The notes: generated by a model from the letters alone, not told the origin. Shown: positions 8,909-18,531, numbered from the stretch's first letter. The stretch: DNA of 64,000 nucleotides from Flavobacterium caeni (GCF_900101895.1 NZ_FMVF01000012.1:1-64000), one strand, 5' to 3'. Translations and numbers: made by a program.

Positions 8909-11900
8909 TTATTCTTCCAAACGAATATCGAGACCGAGTCCTTTCAATTCGTGCATCAATACGTTGAATGATTCCGGCAAGCCTGGCTCCGGCATGGTTT
9001 CGCCTTTTACGATGGCCTCGTAAGTTTTGGCGCGACCAATGACGTCGTCCGATTTTACCGTCAAAATCTCGCGGAGCGTGCTCGACGCACCGTAGGCCTC
9101 GAGGGCCCATACCTCCATCTCACCAAAACGCTGTCCACCGAACTGCGCCTTACCACCAAGCGGTTGCTGTGTGATGAGCGAGTAAGGTCCGATAGATCTG
9201 GCGTGCATCTTGTCGTCGACCATGTGACCGAGCTTGAGCATGTAAATCACGCCCACGGTAGCCGGCTGGTGGAAACGCTCTCCGGTGCCGCCGTCGTACA
9301 GGTACGTGTGGCCAAAACGCGGGATGCCCGCTTCGTCGGTGAGTGTGTTGATCTCGTCCAAAGTGGCGCCGTCAAAAATTGGCGTCGCGAACTTCTTGCC
9401 GAGCTTTTGTCCTGCCCATCCGAGTACGGTTTCGTAAATCTGACCGATGTTCATACGCGATGGTACACCCAACGGGTTCAATACGATGTCTACCGGCGTT
9501 CCGTCTTCGAGGAACGGCATGTCTTCGTGACGAACGATTCTGGCCACGATACCTTTGTTACCGTGACGGCCCGCCATCTTATCACCTACTTTCAATTTAC
9601 GCTTCTTGGCGATGTAAACTTTCGCGAGTTTCAAGATTCCTGCAGGCAATTCGTCACCCACGGTAATCGTAAATTTCTCACGACGCAACGCGCCTTGCAA
9701 GTCGTTCAATTTGATCTTGTAGTTGTGGATCAAATCGTTGACGAGTTTGTTGGTCGCGTCGTCGGCCACCCACTGCCCTTTAGACAAGTGCGCGAAATCT
9801 TCGACCGCGTACAACATTTTTTGCGTATACTTTTTGCCTTTTGGCAACACTTCTTCGCCCAGGTCGTTCATGACGCCTTGCGAAGTCTTGCCGTTGACAA
9901 TGAGGAACAATTTTTCGATGAGCTTGTCCTTGAGTTCGTTGAATTTCACTTCGAACTCCATTTCCAAAGCACCCAAATCGTCTTTGTCCTTGGTGCGTTT
10001 GCGCTTGTCCTTGACGGCACGCGCGAACAATTTCTTGTCGAGCACCACACCGTTCAACGACGGAGAAGCCTTGAGTGACGCATCTTTCACATCACCGGCC
10101 TTGTCACCAAAGATCGCGCGCAAGAGTTTCTCTTCGGGCGTTGGATCAGATTCTCCTTTTGGCGTGATTTTACCGATCAGGATGTCGCCAGGCTTGACCT
10201 CGGCACCGATACGGATCATACCGTTCTCGTCCAAATCCTTGGTCGCCTCTTCCGAAACGTTCGGGATATCGTTGGTCAATTCTTCGTTACCCAATTTGGT
10301 GTCGCGCACTTCGAGTGAATAATCATCGACGTGGATAGACGTAAAGATATCGTCGCGTACGACTTTCTCAGAGATCACGATCGCATCCTCGAAGTTGTAA
10401 CCCTTCCAAGGCATGAACGCCACTTTCAGGTTACGGCCCAAGGCCAGTTCGCCATTTTGCGTCGCATAACCTTCAGACAAAACTTGTCCTGGGATCACGC
10501 GGTCGCCTTTGCGGACGATCGGCTTGAGGTTGATCGATGTGCTCTGGTTGGTCTTGCGGAATTTGATCAGGTTGTACGTTTTCTCATCGGCGTCGAAAGA
10601 AACCATTCTTTCTTCGTCGGTACGGTCGTATTTAATGGTGATGATGTTCGCATCTACATATTCTACGGTTCCGTGGCCCTCGGCATTGATGAGTACACGC
10701 GAATCTGAAGCCACTTGACGCTCCAAACCTGTTCCTACGATTGGCGCTTCAGGACGCAACAACGGTACGGCCTGACGCATCATGTTCGATCCCATGAGCG
10801 CACGGTTCGCATCGTCATGCTCCAAGAACGGGATGAGTGACGCCGAAATCGAAGCGATCTGGTTCGGTGCCACGTCGGTGTAGTGAACTACGTTTGGCTC
10901 AACAACCGGGAAGTCGCCTTCCTCACGTGCGATGACGCGTTCTGCGGTGATGTCGCCGTCGTTGCCCATTTCGATGTTCGCCTGCGCAATCATCTTGCCT
11001 TCTTCTTCCTCTGCAGAAAGGTAGATCGGCTCGTTGGTCAAATCGACTTTACCGTTGGTCACTTTGCGGTATGGTGTTTCGATGAAGCCCATGCCGTTGA
11101 CTTTCGCATAAACCGAAAGCGACGAGATGAGTCCGATGTTCGGACCTTCTGGTGTTTCGATCGGACACAAACGACCGTAGTGCGTATAGTGGACGTCACG
11201 CACCTCGAAACCGGCCCTTTCGCGTGAAAGACCGCCTGGTCCGAGTGCAGACAATCTGCGTTTGTGGGTAATCTCGGCCAATGGATTCGTTTGGTCCATG
11301 AACTGAGACAGCTGGTTCGTACCAAAGAACGAGTTGATGACCGACGAAAGGGTTTTCGCGTTGATCAAATCGATCGGGGTAAATACCTCGTTGTCGCGAA
11401 CGTTCATACGCTCACGGATGGTTCTGGCCATACGCGCCAAACCAACGCCGAACTGCTGCGACAATTGTTCGCCTACGGTTCTTACACGACGGTTCGACAA
11501 GTGGTCGATATCATCAATCTCTGCTTTGGAGTTGATGAGTTCAATCAGGTATTTGACGATGGTGATGATGTCTTCTTTGGTCAAGACTTGCTTTTCCATT
11601 GGGATATCAAGACCGAGTTTTTTGTTCATTCTGTAACGGCCCACTTCGCCCAAGTTGTAGCGTTGGTCCGAGAAGAACAATTTGTCGATGATACCACGTG
11701 CAGTTTCTTCATCAGGCGGTTCTGCGTTACGCAACTGACGGTAGATGTGCTCGACGGCCTCTTTTTCGGAGTTGGTCGGGTCTTTCTGCAACGTGTTGTG
11801 GATGATCGCGTAGTCGGCCTGGTTGTTGTTCTCTTTGTGCAACAGGATCGACTTGACGTTCGAATCGATGATCTCTTCTACGTTGTCTTTGTCGATGATG

Positions 11901-12724
11901 GTGTCGCGGTCGAGGATGATTTCGTTACGCTCGATCGATACCACTTCTCCTGTATCTTCGTCTACGAAATCCTCGTGCCAGGTGTTCAAGACACGCGCGG
12001 CCAGCTTACGGCCGACATATTTTTTCAATCCGGTTTTGGATACTTTGATCTCTTCGGCCAGGTCGAAAATCTCGAGGATGTCCTTGTCGCGTTCGAATCC
12101 GATGGCGCGGAACAAAGTAGTTACCGGTAATTTTTTCTTACGATCGATGTAGGCATACATGACGCTGTTGATGTCGGTCGCGAATTCGATCCATGAGCCC
12201 TTGAACGGGATGACACGGGCCGAGTATAATTTGGTTCCGTTGGCGTGGAACGATTGTCCGAAGAAAACGCCCGGCGAGCGGTGCAATTGCGATACGACCA
12301 CGCGCTCGGCGCCGTTGATGACGAAAGTTCCGCTAGGCGTCATGTAGGGAATGGTTCCCAGATAGACGTCCTGTACAATCGTTTCAAAATCCTCATGCTC
12401 GGGATCGGTACAGTACAATTTGAGACGCGCCTTGAGCGGCACACTGTAGGTCAATCCCCTCTCGATACATTCCTGAATGGTATAACGCGGTGGGTCAACA
12501 AAATAATCAAGGAACTCCAGTACAAAGTTGTTGCGGGTATCCGTGATCGGAAAGTTTTCCATGAAGGTGTTGTACAACCCTTCGTTGCCTCTTTCGTCGG
12601 ATTTGGTTTCCAATTGGAAGAAATCCTTGAACGACTTGACTTGAACATCCAAGAAATCTGGATAGTCAGGGATGTTCTTTGTCGAGGCGAAATTCAATCT
12701 TTCGGTTTGATTTGTGATCATCAA
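8909..12724 (-). CDS. rpoB: DNA-directed RNA polymerase subunit beta
   Basis: 1271 residues, typical for Bacteroidetes. The rifampicin-pocket region is recognisable: [33 protein letters not shown]. The conserved C-terminal segments GRHGNKGIV and [24 protein letters not shown], which contact RpoC, are also present. The start [14 protein letters not shown] lies 240 bp downstream of rplL, across a leader holding a strong hairpin. It is part of the rplKAJL-rpoBC operon. Confidence 0.99.
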   Translation of the reverse strand: MMITNQTERLNFASTKNIPDYPDFLDVQVKSFKDFFQLETKSDERGNEGLYNTFMENFPITDTRNNFVLEFLDYFVDPPRYTIQECIERGLTYSVPLKARLKLYCTDPEHEDFETIVQDVYLGTIPYMTPSGTFVINGAERVVVSQLHRSPGVFFGQSFHANGTKLYSARVIPFKGSWIEFATDINSVMYAYIDRKKKLPVTTLFRAIGFERDKDILEIFDLAEEIKVSKTGLKKYVGRKLAARVLNTWHEDFVDEDTGEVVSIERNEIILDRDTIIDKDNVEEIIDSNVKSILLHKENNNQADYAIIHNTLQKDPTNSEKEAVEHIYRQLRNAEPPDEETARGIIDKLFFSDQRYNLGEVGRYRMNKKLGLDIPMEKQVLTKEDIITIVKYLIELINSKAEIDDIDHLSNRRVRTVGEQLSQQFGVGLARMARTIRERMNVRDNEVFTPIDLINAKTLSSVINSFFGTNQLSQFMDQTNPLAEITHKRRLSALGPGGLSRERAGFEVRDVHYTHYGRLCPIETPEGPNIGLISSLSVYAKVNGMGFIETPYRKVTNGKVDLTNEPIYLSAEEEEGKMIAQANIEMGNDGDITAERVIAREEGDFPVVEPNVVHYTDVAPNQIASISASLIPFLEHDDANRALMGSNMMRQAVPLLRPEAPIVGTGLERQVASDSRVLINAEGHGTVEYVDANIITIKYDRTDEERMVSFDADEKTYNLIKFRKTNQSTSINLKPIVRKGDRVIPGQVLSEGYATQNGELALGRNLKVAFMPWKGYNFEDAIVISEKVVRDDIFTSIHVDDYSLEVRDTKLGNEELTNDIPNVSEEATKDLDENGMIRIGAEVKPGDILIGKITPKGESDPTPEEKLLRAIFGDKAGDVKDASLKASPSLNGVVLDKKLFARAVKDKRKRTKDKDDLGALEMEFEVKFNELKDKLIEKLFLIVNGKTSQGVMNDLGEEVLPKGKKYTQKMLYAVEDFAHLSKGQWVADDATNKLVNDLIHNYKIKLNDLQGALRREKFTITVGDELPAGILKLAKVYIAKKRKLKVGDKMAGRHGNKGIVARIVRHEDMPFLEDGTPVDIVLNPLGVPSRMNIGQIYETVLGWAGQKLGKKFATPIFDGATLDEINTLTDEAGIPRFGHTYLYDGGTGERFHQPATVGVIYMLKLGHMVDDKMHARSIGPYSLITQQPLGGKAQFGGQRFGEMEVWALEAYGASSTLREILTVKSDDVIGRAKTYEAIVKGETMPEPGLPESFNVLMHELKGLGLDIRLEE

Positions 12725-12900
12725 TGGACAAAATTTTGATTAAAAAAAGTAGTTTTTGTGTCAAACACTGCTTTCTTTTTTAAATCAATACCTCTTTAAA
12801 AGTGAACCAAGCTCGCTCACATTTGTCTTCGTATTGACTAAAACGGGTGGTCTATTCAACCATTTTATAATAAAATTGGGAATCCAAATTCATTATACGA

Positions 12901-12942
12901 AAAATGGTTTAGGCCGTTGGACGCGTGTCCAAGGCCTAAACC
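12901..12942 (-). terminator. Attenuator-like hairpin between rplL and rpoB
   Basis: An almost perfect long stem: GGTTTAGGCC (12906-12915) pairs with GGCCTAAACC (12933-12942), and TTGGAC pairs with GTCCAA inside it around the loop GCGT, leaving one bulged base. On the minus strand the stem is followed by CCATTTTTCG, a short T-run. A partial terminator between rplL and rpoB is known in other bacteria as the device that lowers RNA polymerase relative to ribosomal protein output; assigning that role here is inference. Confidence 0.65.
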
Positions 12943-12964
12943 TAATTCTTGTAATCGGGTAAGA

Positions 12965-13351
12965 TTACTTAAGCTCAACTACAGCTCCAGCTTCTTCCAA
13001 AGATTTTTTCAAGCCTTCAGCTTCGTCTTTAGAAACCGCTTCTTTCACGTTTGCAGGAGCAGCGTCAACCAAGTCTTTTGCTTCTTTCAAGCCAAGACCA
13101 GTCAATTCTTTTACCGCTTTAACAACTGCCAATTTAGAAGCGCCAGCGTCTTTCAATACTACAGTGAATTCAGTTTGCTCAGCAGCAGCTGCACCACCAT
13201 CGGCACCAGCACCACCAGCAGCAGGACCAGCAACTACAGCAGCAGCTGCAGGCTCGATACCATACTCATCTTTCAAAATTGTAGCCAGTTCGTTAACTTC
13301 TTTTACTGTCAAGTTAACCAGTTGTTCTGCGAATTGTTTCAAATCTGCCAT
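12965..13351 (-). CDS. rplL: Large-subunit ribosomal protein bL12 (L7/L12)
   Basis: 128 residues. Residues 1-33 are the dimerising N-terminal helices ([20 protein letters not shown]). A flexible Ala/Gly hinge occupies about residues 36-58. The C-terminal domain that contacts translation factors follows ([39 protein letters not shown]...VKE). It forms the ribosomal stalk with L10. rplJ lies 151 bp upstream, across an array of 8-bp repeats, and the attenuator-like hairpin lies downstream. Confidence 0.98.
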   Translation of the reverse strand: MADLKQFAEQLVNLTVKEVNELATILKDEYGIEPAAAAVVAGPAAGGAGADGGAAAAEQTEFTVVLKDAGASKLAVVKAVKELTGLGLKEAKDLVDAAPANVKEAVSKDEAEGLKKSLEEAGAVVELK

Positions 13352-13413
13352 TTTTTCTATCGTTTTAAATAGTTTGTAAAATATAATTTATTAATAGTGC
13401 GCGAGGCCAGGTT

Positions 13414-13500
13414 GTCGAAAGTCGTAAAGTCATAAAGTCTTAAAGTCGAAGGGCAACAGCTGCCGGTTTATTCCGAACTTTAATTCCTTAAATCTTTCGA
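13414..13500. repeat. Inverted-arm 8-bp repeat array between rplJ and rplL
   Basis: The left arm (13414-13451) reads GTCGAAA GTCGTAAA GTCATAAA GTCTTAAA GTCGAAG, an 8-bp period. The right arm (13472-13500) carries CTTTAATT CCTTAAAT CTTTCGA, the same unit inverted and more diverged. The spacer contains CAGCTG. It ends two bases before the rplJ stop codon (13503-13505). Same architecture as the rpoB-rpoC array with a different unit. Confidence 0.65.
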
Positions 13501-13502
13501 TG

Positions 13503-14018
13503 TTATCTCTCAGACAAAGTTTTAACGAGTCCTGCAATAGTGCTGCCACCCGATTTAAGGGCAGATACCACATTTTTAGCAGGCGATTGAAGGAGTCCGA
13601 TGATTTCACCGATAACTTCTTCTTTCGATTTCAGAGCGATCAAGGCATCCAATTGGTTGTCGCCGATGAACACCGCTTGGTGAATGAAAGCACCTTTCAA
13701 TACGGGCTTGTCAGACTTTTTGCGGAATTCTTTGATCACTTTTGCAGGAGCGTTGCCGTTCTCTGCGATCAGGATAGACGTGTTGCCTTTCAACACCGAT
13801 GGCAAATCGCCATAGTCGTTGTCAGACGCTTCCATCGCTTTTTCGAGCAAGGTGTTTTTCACTACCGCCAATTCGATACCTGCCTTAAAGCAAGTTCTTC
13901 TGAGGTTAGAAGTAGTTTCTGCATCCAATCCCGAGATGTCAGCGATGTACACCACGTTCGAGCTGGCCAATACGTCGGTCAGTTCCGCGATAACTTGTGA
14001 TTTTTCTTCTCTTGTCAT
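13503..14018 (-). CDS. rplJ: Large-subunit ribosomal protein uL10
   Basis: 171 residues, normal length. The N-terminal rRNA-binding domain starts MTREEKSQVIAELTDVLASSNVVYIADISGL. The C-terminal helix that docks L12 dimers (KNVVSALKSGGSTIAGLVKTLSER) is present. It anchors the L12 stalk and in many bacteria represses its own operon as the L10(L12) complex. The gap to rplA is only 18 bp, so no separate L10 leader is present directly upstream. Confidence 0.98.
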   Translation of the reverse strand: MTREEKSQVIAELTDVLASSNVVYIADISGLDAETTSNLRRTCFKAGIELAVVKNTLLEKAMEASDNDYGDLPSVLKGNTSILIAENGNAPAKVIKEFRKKSDKPVLKGAFIHQAVFIGDNQLDALIALKSKEEVIGEIIGLLQSPAKNVVSALKSGGSTIAGLVKTLSER

Positions 14019-14036
14019 GATTTAATGTATAACTAC

Positions 14037-14726
14037 TTACACCGCTTTCGTATCCAAAGGAATCGCAGGGCTCATTGTACTAGACAAGTGGATGCTCTTG
14101 ATGTAAGTTCCTTTGGCCGCAGTTGGCTTCAGTTTGATTAATGTTTGGATGATTTCGTGTGCGTTCTCGGTGATTTGCTCTGCACCGAAAGAAATTCTTC
14201 CGATACCCGCGTGAACGATACCCGTTTTGTCTACTTTAAAGTCGATCTTACCAGACTTTACTTCTTGAACGGCTTTCGCAACGTCCATAGTAACGGTTCC
14301 GGTTTTAGGGTTTGGCATGAGTCCACGTGGTCCGAGTACACGTCCGAGTGGTCCCAATTTACCCATAACGGCCGGCATGGTGATGATCACATCGATATCG
14401 GTCCAACCGTCTTTGATCTTTTGCAAGTAGTCGTCCAAGCCTACGTGGTCTGCACCAGCGGCTTTGGCTTCTGCTTCTTTATCTGGCGTAACCAAGGCCA
14501 AAACGCGAACGTCTTTACCGGTTCCGTGTGGCAATGTAACTACGCCACGTACCATTTGGTTCGCTTTTCTTGGATCTACGCCCAAACGCACAGCGATGTC
14601 TACCGACTCGTCAAATTTCGCCGAAGCAACTGTTTTGATGAGTGCAGATGCATCTTTCAAAGTGTACAGTTTGTTCTTCTCGATTTTTGAAGCCGCTTCT
14701 TTCTGTTTTTTAGTCAACTTTGCCAT
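14037..14726 (-). CDS. rplA: Large-subunit ribosomal protein uL1
   Basis: 229 residues, the bacterial norm. Conserved segments include [20 protein letters not shown] near residue 40, the glycine/proline-rich [23 protein letters not shown] near residue 125, and the C-terminal ...[22 protein letters not shown]. It binds 23S rRNA at the mobile L1 stalk near the E site and can repress translation of the L11-L1 mRNA. It starts 3 bp after the rplK stop codon, so the two are translationally linked. Confidence 0.98.
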   Translation of the reverse strand: MAKLTKKQKEAASKIEKNKLYTLKDASALIKTVASAKFDESVDIAVRLGVDPRKANQMVRGVVTLPHGTGKDVRVLALVTPDKEAEAKAAGADHVGLDDYLQKIKDGWTDIDVIITMPAVMGKLGPLGRVLGPRGLMPNPKTGTVTMDVAKAVQEVKSGKIDFKVDKTGIVHAGIGRISFGAEQITENAHEIIQTLIKLKPTAAKGTYIKSIHLSSTMSPAIPLDTKAV

Positions 14727-14729
14727 GTC

Positions 14730-15173
14730 TTACTTTTTAAGCGGAGAATCTCCAGTTACAGTTATACCCATAGATCTTGCTGTACCTGCGATCATGCTCA
14801 TGGCAGACTCCACAGTGAATGCGTTCAGATCGGCCATCTTGTCGTCTGCGATGGTTTTGATCTGGTCCCAGCTGATGCTGCCTACTTTCTTACGGTTTGG
14901 CTCTCCTGAACCTCCTTTAAGTTTTGCAGCTTCCATTAATTGGACGGCAGCCGGTGGTGTTTTTACGACAAAATCAAACGATTTGTCTTTGTATACAGTG
15001 ATGACCACTGGACACACTTTGCCGGGCTTATCCTGGGTTCTGGCGTTAAATTGCTTACAGAATTCCATGATGTTCACACCAGCAGCACCAAGAGCAGGTC
15101 CAACCGGTGGCGATGGATTCGCGGCACCTCCCTTAACTTGTAGTTTAACTACTTTACTAATCTCTTTAGCCAT
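14730..15173 (-). CDS. rplK: Large-subunit ribosomal protein uL11
   Basis: 147 residues. The N-terminal domain carries the conserved [20 protein letters not shown]. The C-terminal rRNA-binding domain contains [18 protein letters not shown] and the end SMGITVTGD. It forms the GTPase-associated centre with 23S rRNA and the L10-L12 stalk. A 69-bp leader with a small inverted repeat separates it from nusG. Confidence 0.98.
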   Translation of the reverse strand: MAKEISKVVKLQVKGGAANPSPPVGPALGAAGVNIMEFCKQFNARTQDKPGKVCPVVITVYKDKSFDFVVKTPPAAVQLMEAAKLKGGSGEPNRKKVGSISWDQIKTIADDKMADLNAFTVESAMSMIAGTARSMGITVTGDSPLKK

Positions 15174-15196
15174 TGTGAAATTTAAAATTTGCAGCG

Positions 15197-15212
15197 GCCT
15201 GTGGAAGCAGGC
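15197..15212 (-). promoter_or_regulatory. Inverted repeat in the rplK leader, possible L1 control site
   Basis: GCCTG and CAGGC pair around a 6-nt loop, 24 bp upstream of the rplK start. In many bacteria L1 represses its own operon at an mRNA structure in this position. The sequence does not let me align it to the rRNA site of L1, so the role is only suggested by position. Confidence 0.3.
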
Positions 15213-15242
15213 GTTTGCGGTTAATTATAATAGTGTAACAAA

Positions 15243-15794
15243 TTATACTTTTTCGACTTGCATAAAGCTCAGTTCCAACGGTGTCTTTCTTCCGAAGATT
15301 TTCACCATGACTTCAAGCTTGCGCTTTTCTTCGTTGATTTTCTCAACCGTTCCGTTGAACCCGTTGAAAGGACCATCAATAACCTTAATTGTTTCGCCGA
15401 TGTTGAACGGAATCGAATGGGTATCGGTGCTTACGGTCAACTCGTCGACCTTGCCCAACATTCGGTTCACTTCAGACATCCTGAGCGGCACCGGATCGCC
15501 TCCTTTGACTTCACCCAAGAAACCGATCACGCCTGTGATAGACTTGATAATATGAGGGATTTCTCCGGCCAGGTTGGCTTCCATCATGACGTAGCCCGGG
15601 AAGTACACCCTGTCCTTGGTAACTTTTTTGCCCTCGCGCACCTGCACCACCTTTTCGGTAGGCACGAGCACCTGCGCCACATAGTCACCCATTCCCAATC
15701 GGTTGATTTCGGTTTCGATATAAGCCTTGACTTTGTTTTCCTGTCCGCTTACCGCCCGAACCACATACCATTTTTTCACATTATTGTCTGCCAT
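15243..15794 (-). CDS. nusG: Transcription termination/antitermination factor NusG
   Basis: 183 residues from the ATG at 15794 (MADNNVKKWYVVRAVSGQE). A GTG at 15800 in the same frame overlaps the secE stop and is less likely. The N-terminal NGN domain includes KKWYVVRAVSGQENKVKAYIE and FPGYVMMEANL. The C-terminal KOW domain (about residues 128-183) has the VIDGPFNGFNGTVEKINEEK motif. It binds RNA polymerase and couples transcription to termination or translation. It follows secE immediately. Confidence 0.97.
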   Translation of the reverse strand: MADNNVKKWYVVRAVSGQENKVKAYIETEINRLGMGDYVAQVLVPTEKVVQVREGKKVTKDRVYFPGYVMMEANLAGEIPHIIKSITGVIGFLGEVKGGDPVPLRMSEVNRMLGKVDELTVSTDTHSIPFNIGETIKVIDGPFNGFNGTVEKINEEKRKLEVMVKIFGRKTPLELSFMQVEKV

Positions 15795-15799
15795 GATCA

Positions 15800-16000
15800 C
15801 TACCCTTTAATCAAATTGAAAAATCCGGCAATGGCTTTGGCGCAAAGCTCATCGGTACCCCAAGTAGCGAGTGCGAACAATATTGAAAAAACAGCAACTA
15901 CAATGGTAAGGCGTTGCACTTCTGCCCATTCCGGCCAAGTCACGTTGTCTTTCAACTCACCAAACGCCTCCGATATATAATTGAATACTTTCATTGTCAT
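15800..16000 (-). CDS. secE: Preprotein translocase subunit SecE
   Basis: 66 residues with one C-terminal membrane segment (LTIVVAVFSILFALATWGTDELCAKAIAGFF). The amphipathic helix before it has the SecE signature NVTWPEWAEVQRLTI. It clamps SecY in the Sec translocon. An alternative start MKVFNY lies at 15994. The gene starts 10 bp after the tRNA-Trp end and is followed at once by nusG, the usual bacterial order. Confidence 0.95.
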   Translation of the reverse strand: MTMKVFNYISEAFGELKDNVTWPEWAEVQRLTIVVAVFSILFALATWGTDELCAKAIAGFFNLIKG

Positions 16001-16010
16001 TTCTTTTTTG

Positions 16011-16081
16011 CACGGGCAGAGGGATTCGAACCCCCATCAACGGTTTTGGAGACCGCTATTCTACCCTTGAACTATGCCCGT
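16011..16081 (-). tRNA. tRNA-Trp (anticodon CCA)
   Basis: 71 nt with a full acceptor stem (ACGGGCA / TGCCCGT), discriminator G and GGTTCGAATCC T-arm. The anticodon loop TCTCCAAAA gives anticodon CCA. The 3' CCA is not encoded. It sits between tuf and secE, as in other Bacteroidetes. Confidence 0.97.
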
Positions 16082-16087
16082 TTATCA

Positions 16088-16121
16088 AAAACCAGCAACA
16101 CATCAAAGTGCTGCTGGTTTT
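16088..16121 (-). terminator. Terminator-like hairpin between tuf and tRNA-Trp
   Basis: AAAACCAGCA (16088-16097) pairs with TGCTGGTTTT (16112-16121), and the stem extends inward through CAC/GTG. On the minus strand it ends in GGTTTTTG. No promoter fits in the six bases before tRNA-Trp, so readthrough must feed secE-nusG; it probably lowers expression after the highly expressed tuf. Confidence 0.75.
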
Positions 16122-16141
16122 TTAAGTTATTCGTACAATAA

Positions 16142-17335
16142 TTATTCTACGATTTCAGTAACCTGACCTGCACCTACAGTACGTCCACCTTCACGGATAG
16201 CGAAACGCAAACCTACGTTCATTGCGATTGGGCTCAACAAAGCCACATCGATGGTCAAGTTGTCCCCAGGCATAACCATCTCTACACCAGCTGGCAAAGA
16301 GATAACACCTGTTACGTCAGTTGTACGTACGTAGAACTGTGGACGATAGTTGTTGTGGAATGGCGTGTGACGGCCACCTTCTTCTTTTTTCAAGATGTAA
16401 ACCTCTGCCTTGAATTTAGAGTGTGGCTTTACAGATCCTGGCTTGATGATAACCATCCCGCGCTTGATGTCTGCCTTGTCGATACCACGCAACAACAAAC
16501 CTACGTTGTCACCAGCTTCTCCACGGTCAAGGATCTTACGGAACATCTCTACACCAGTGATGGTAGAAGTCAATTTCTCTGCACCCATACCGATGATCTC
16601 TACAGCGTCACCTGTGTTGGCGATACCTGTTTCGATACGACCTGTTGCAACAGTTCCACGACCTGTGATCGTGAACACGTCTTCAACTGGCATCAAGAAT
16701 GGCTTAGCGTTGTCACGAACTGGCTCTTCGATCCAGTTGTCAACTGCTTCCATCAATTCAAGGATTTTAGGCACCCAGTTCGGGTCGGCGTTCAAACCAC
16801 CCAAAGCTGAACCTTGGATTACCGGGCTGTTGTCTCCGTCGTATTCGTAGAATGACAACAAGTCACGGATTTCCATTTCAACAAGCTCCAAAAGCTCGGC
16901 ATCGTCTACCATGTCCACTTTGTTCATGAAAACAACGATACGTGGAATACCTACCTGACGACCCAAAAGGATGTGCTCACGTGTTTGTGGCATAGGACCG
17001 TCTGTAGCAGCTACCACCAAGATAGCGCCGTCCATCTGAGCAGCACCAGTAACCATGTTCTTTACGTAATCCGCGTGACCTGGACAGTCAACGTGTGCGT
17101 AGTGACGGTTAGCAGTTTCGTACTCAACGTGCGACGTGTTGATGGTAATACCTCTTTCTTTTTCCTCCGGTGCGTTATCGATCTGGTCGAAAGATTTTGC
17201 AGCAGTCTTAGAGTGACCAGCTTCTGCCAAAACTTTAGTGATAGCAGCAGTCAAAGTAGTTTTTCCGTGGTCAACGTGTCCAATCGTACCGATGTTCAAG
17301 TGCGGCTTGGAACGATTAAAATTCTCTTTTGCCAT
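16142..17335 (-). CDS. tuf: Elongation factor Tu
   Basis: 397 residues. The G1 P-loop GHVDHGKT is at residues 19-26, the switch region holds [25 protein letters not shown] marks G3 and NKVDMVDD marks G4. Domains 2 and 3 are complete, ending [19 protein letters not shown]. It delivers aminoacyl-tRNA to the ribosome. It starts 51 bp after tRNA-Thr(GGT), with no separate promoter visible. Third codon positions and wording are more biased toward a single synonymous choice than in neighbouring genes, as expected for high expression. Confidence 0.99.
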   Translation of the reverse strand: MAKENFNRSKPHLNIGTIGHVDHGKTTLTAAITKVLAEAGHSKTAAKSFDQIDNAPEEKERGITINTSHVEYETANRHYAHVDCPGHADYVKNMVTGAAQMDGAILVVAATDGPMPQTREHILLGRQVGIPRIVVFMNKVDMVDDAELLELVEMEIRDLLSFYEYDGDNSPVIQGSALGGLNADPNWVPKILELMEAVDNWIEEPVRDNAKPFLMPVEDVFTITGRGTVATGRIETGIANTGDAVEIIGMGAEKLTSTITGVEMFRKILDRGEAGDNVGLLLRGIDKADIKRGMVIIKPGSVKPHSKFKAEVYILKKEEGGRHTPFHNNYRPQFYVRTTDVTGVISLPAGVEMVMPGDNLTIDVALLSPIAMNVGLRFAIREGGRTVGAGQVTEIVE

Positions 17336-17386
17336 TTTACTTAATTTTTAATCTTAGTTATATATTAGTGTTCAAAATTCTAATTG

Positions 17387-17458
17387 AGCCAATGACGGGA
17401 TTTGAACCCGTGACCTCTTCCTTACCAAGGAAGCACTCTACCCCTGAGCTACACCGGC
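17387..17458 (-). tRNA. tRNA-Thr (anticodon GGT)
   Basis: 72 nt with acceptor stem GCCGGTG / CATTGGC (two G-U pairs). The anticodon stem-loop CTTCC-TTGGTAA-GGAAG gives GGT. T-arm GGGTTCAAATCCC. Directly upstream of tuf. Confidence 0.97.
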
Positions 17459-17825
17459 AAGGTTAAACTCCAACTTCAAACCCCAGACAAGTGGAAGCTG
17501 TCTTGAATTTGAAGGTTGAAGTTCCGGCGCTTTCGCCCACAGCTTGTAACAGCTGCGTTTGAGAAACACCGTTTTTTGATGGATTGGGCGGCTGCCCGTT
17601 CCTGTTTTTTTGGAGATTTCAAGCTTGTTTGACGCGAGCCGAATCAAAACAAACCAAAACCTCAGTTGAATTACACTTTTTCTCGAAAGCGAGCTCCAAA
17701 ATCAAGCAATTCGGAACACATTTGGGATTACCGCTGCGCGGTGATCCGTAAAGGTGAACCTTTACTCAATTTTTGAAACCCATTTGCTCGAAAGCGAGCT
17801 TTCGGACAAATGCTTATTCAAAAAT
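17459..17825 (-). other. 367-bp spacer between tRNA-Thr and tRNA-Tyr, hairpin-rich, no tRNA-Gly
   Basis: No tRNA or convincing coding frame is present. The spacer holds several tight inverted repeats: CTCGAAAGCGAG twice (near 17682 and 17798), ACCGCTGCGCGGT (near 17730), GTAAAGGT-GA-ACCTTTAC (near 17747) and CAGCTTGTAACAGCTG (near 17551). In E. coli, and in the Bacteroidetes arrangement I know, a tRNA-Gly lies at this point of the Thr-Tyr-Gly-Thr-tuf order; it is absent here. Confidence 0.6.
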
Positions 17826-17909
17826 TGGTGGGAAGAGCAGGATTCGAACCTGCGAAGGTTTCCCAACGGATTTACAGTCCGTCCTCGTTGGCCGCTTGAG
17901 TATCTTCCC
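17826..17909 (-). tRNA. tRNA-Tyr (anticodon GTA)
   Basis: The acceptor stem GGGAAGA / TCTTCCC, a long variable arm typical of class II tRNAs, and the anticodon in ACTGTAAAT (GTA) identify tRNA-Tyr. The mature 3' end is at 17829, and the following CCA (17826-17828) is encoded in the DNA, unlike the other tRNAs here. Confidence 0.96.
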
Positions 17910-17943
17910 TAACCTTTTTATTTTCAATACTGTAAAAGAACAT

Positions 17944-18025
17944 TCTTTTAGTTATTTTAAATTCTAAATTTTGAATTTCAAATGATTTGATACATTTAAA
18001 ATTTAGCATTCAACATTCAAAATAA
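17944..18025. repeat. AT-rich 7-bp repeat array between tRNA-Tyr and tRNA-Thr
   Basis: Units such as AAATTCT AAATTTT GAATTTC on the left and ATTTAAA ATTTAGC ATTCAAC ATTCAAA on the right flank a short spacer, in a 7-bp register. It belongs to the same class of junction arrays as that between rpoB and rpoC, with an AT-rich unit. Confidence 0.55.
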
Positions 18026-18030
18026 CCTTG

Positions 18031-18104
18031 AGCCGATAGAGGGACTCGAACCCACGACCTGCTGATTACAAATCAGCTGCTCTAGCCAGCTGAGCTACAC
18101 CGGC
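18031..18104 (-). tRNA. tRNA-Thr (anticodon TGT)
   Basis: 74 nt, acceptor stem GCCGGTG / TATCGGC, anticodon stem-loop GCTGA-TTTGTAA-TCAGC giving TGT. First gene of the tRNA-tuf-rpo transcript. Confidence 0.97.
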
Positions 18105-18112
18105 ATTGACAT

Positions 18113-18140
18113 AAAAAAAGTCCGCTATTTCTAACGGACT
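18113..18140 (-). terminator. Terminator of hpf overlapping the start of the tRNA operon
   Basis: AGTCCG (18119-18124) pairs with CGGACT (18135-18140). On the minus strand the stem is followed by seven T. It ends transcripts coming from xerC-hpf, and the predicted start of the tRNA operon falls inside the same inverted repeat. Confidence 0.8.
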
Positions 18141-18141
18141 G

Positions 18142-18173
18142 CAAATGTATAGCATTTTGTTGTTCAATCAAAA
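18142..18173 (-). promoter_or_regulatory. Promoter of the tRNA-tuf-ribosomal protein-rpoBC operon
   Basis: On the minus strand TTTTG (18169-18173), a 19-bp spacer and TACATTTG (18142-18149) match the Bacteroidetes/Flavobacterium promoter (TTG, 17-23 bp, TAnnTTTG). Transcription should start near 18135, about 30 bp before tRNA-Thr(TGT). Confidence 0.75.
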
Positions 18174-18195
18174 CATTTTCCAAAAAAAAATTAAT

Positions 18196-18498
18196 TTAGG
18201 TGTGCGCCCTGATTTTTTCCTTTCGTTTCATCAATAATCGTTCGGCAGCTTCGGCACATTGGTCTGTCGCTTCTTCAAAAGATTTGCACTGTTTCTTGAC
18301 CAAAAAATCGTCTCCAGGCACATGGATCTTGAGTTCGACGATTTTATTTTCCTTCTCACTTACGTTGTCAACCTTCAAAAAAACCTCAGACGATACGATC
18401 TTGTCGTAGTATTTGTCCAATTTGTCCATTCTCTCCTGGATAAAATCCACCAGCTTTCTGTCGACAGTAAAGTTTACTGCATGCACGATTACCTTCAT
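18196..18498 (-). CDS. hpf: Short ribosome hibernation promoting factor (HPF/RaiA family)
   Basis: 100 residues: MKVIVHAVNFTVDRKLVDFIQERMDKLDKYYDKIVSSEVFLK, then ELKIHVPGDDFLVKKQCKSFEEATDQCAEAAERLLMKRKEK. This is the single-domain HPF/RaiA fold, without the C-terminal dimerisation domain of long HPF. Such proteins bind the 30S decoding region in stationary phase and shut down translation. It lies 33 bp downstream of xerC in the same direction and ahead of the tRNA operon, and the terminator at 18113 follows it. Confidence 0.9.
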   Translation of the reverse strand: MKVIVHAVNFTVDRKLVDFIQERMDKLDKYYDKIVSSEVFLKVDNVSEKENKIVELKIHVPGDDFLVKKQCKSFEEATDQCAEAAERLLMKRKEKIRAHT

Positions 18499-18531
18499 AA
18501 TCTCAAATTTATTGGTTAAACATAAAAGGAA

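Noticed and set aside
9164..12130. Several 200-300 codon plus-strand frames opposite rpoB
   Set aside because: All are shadows of rpoB; none has a family match and they would overlap it completely.
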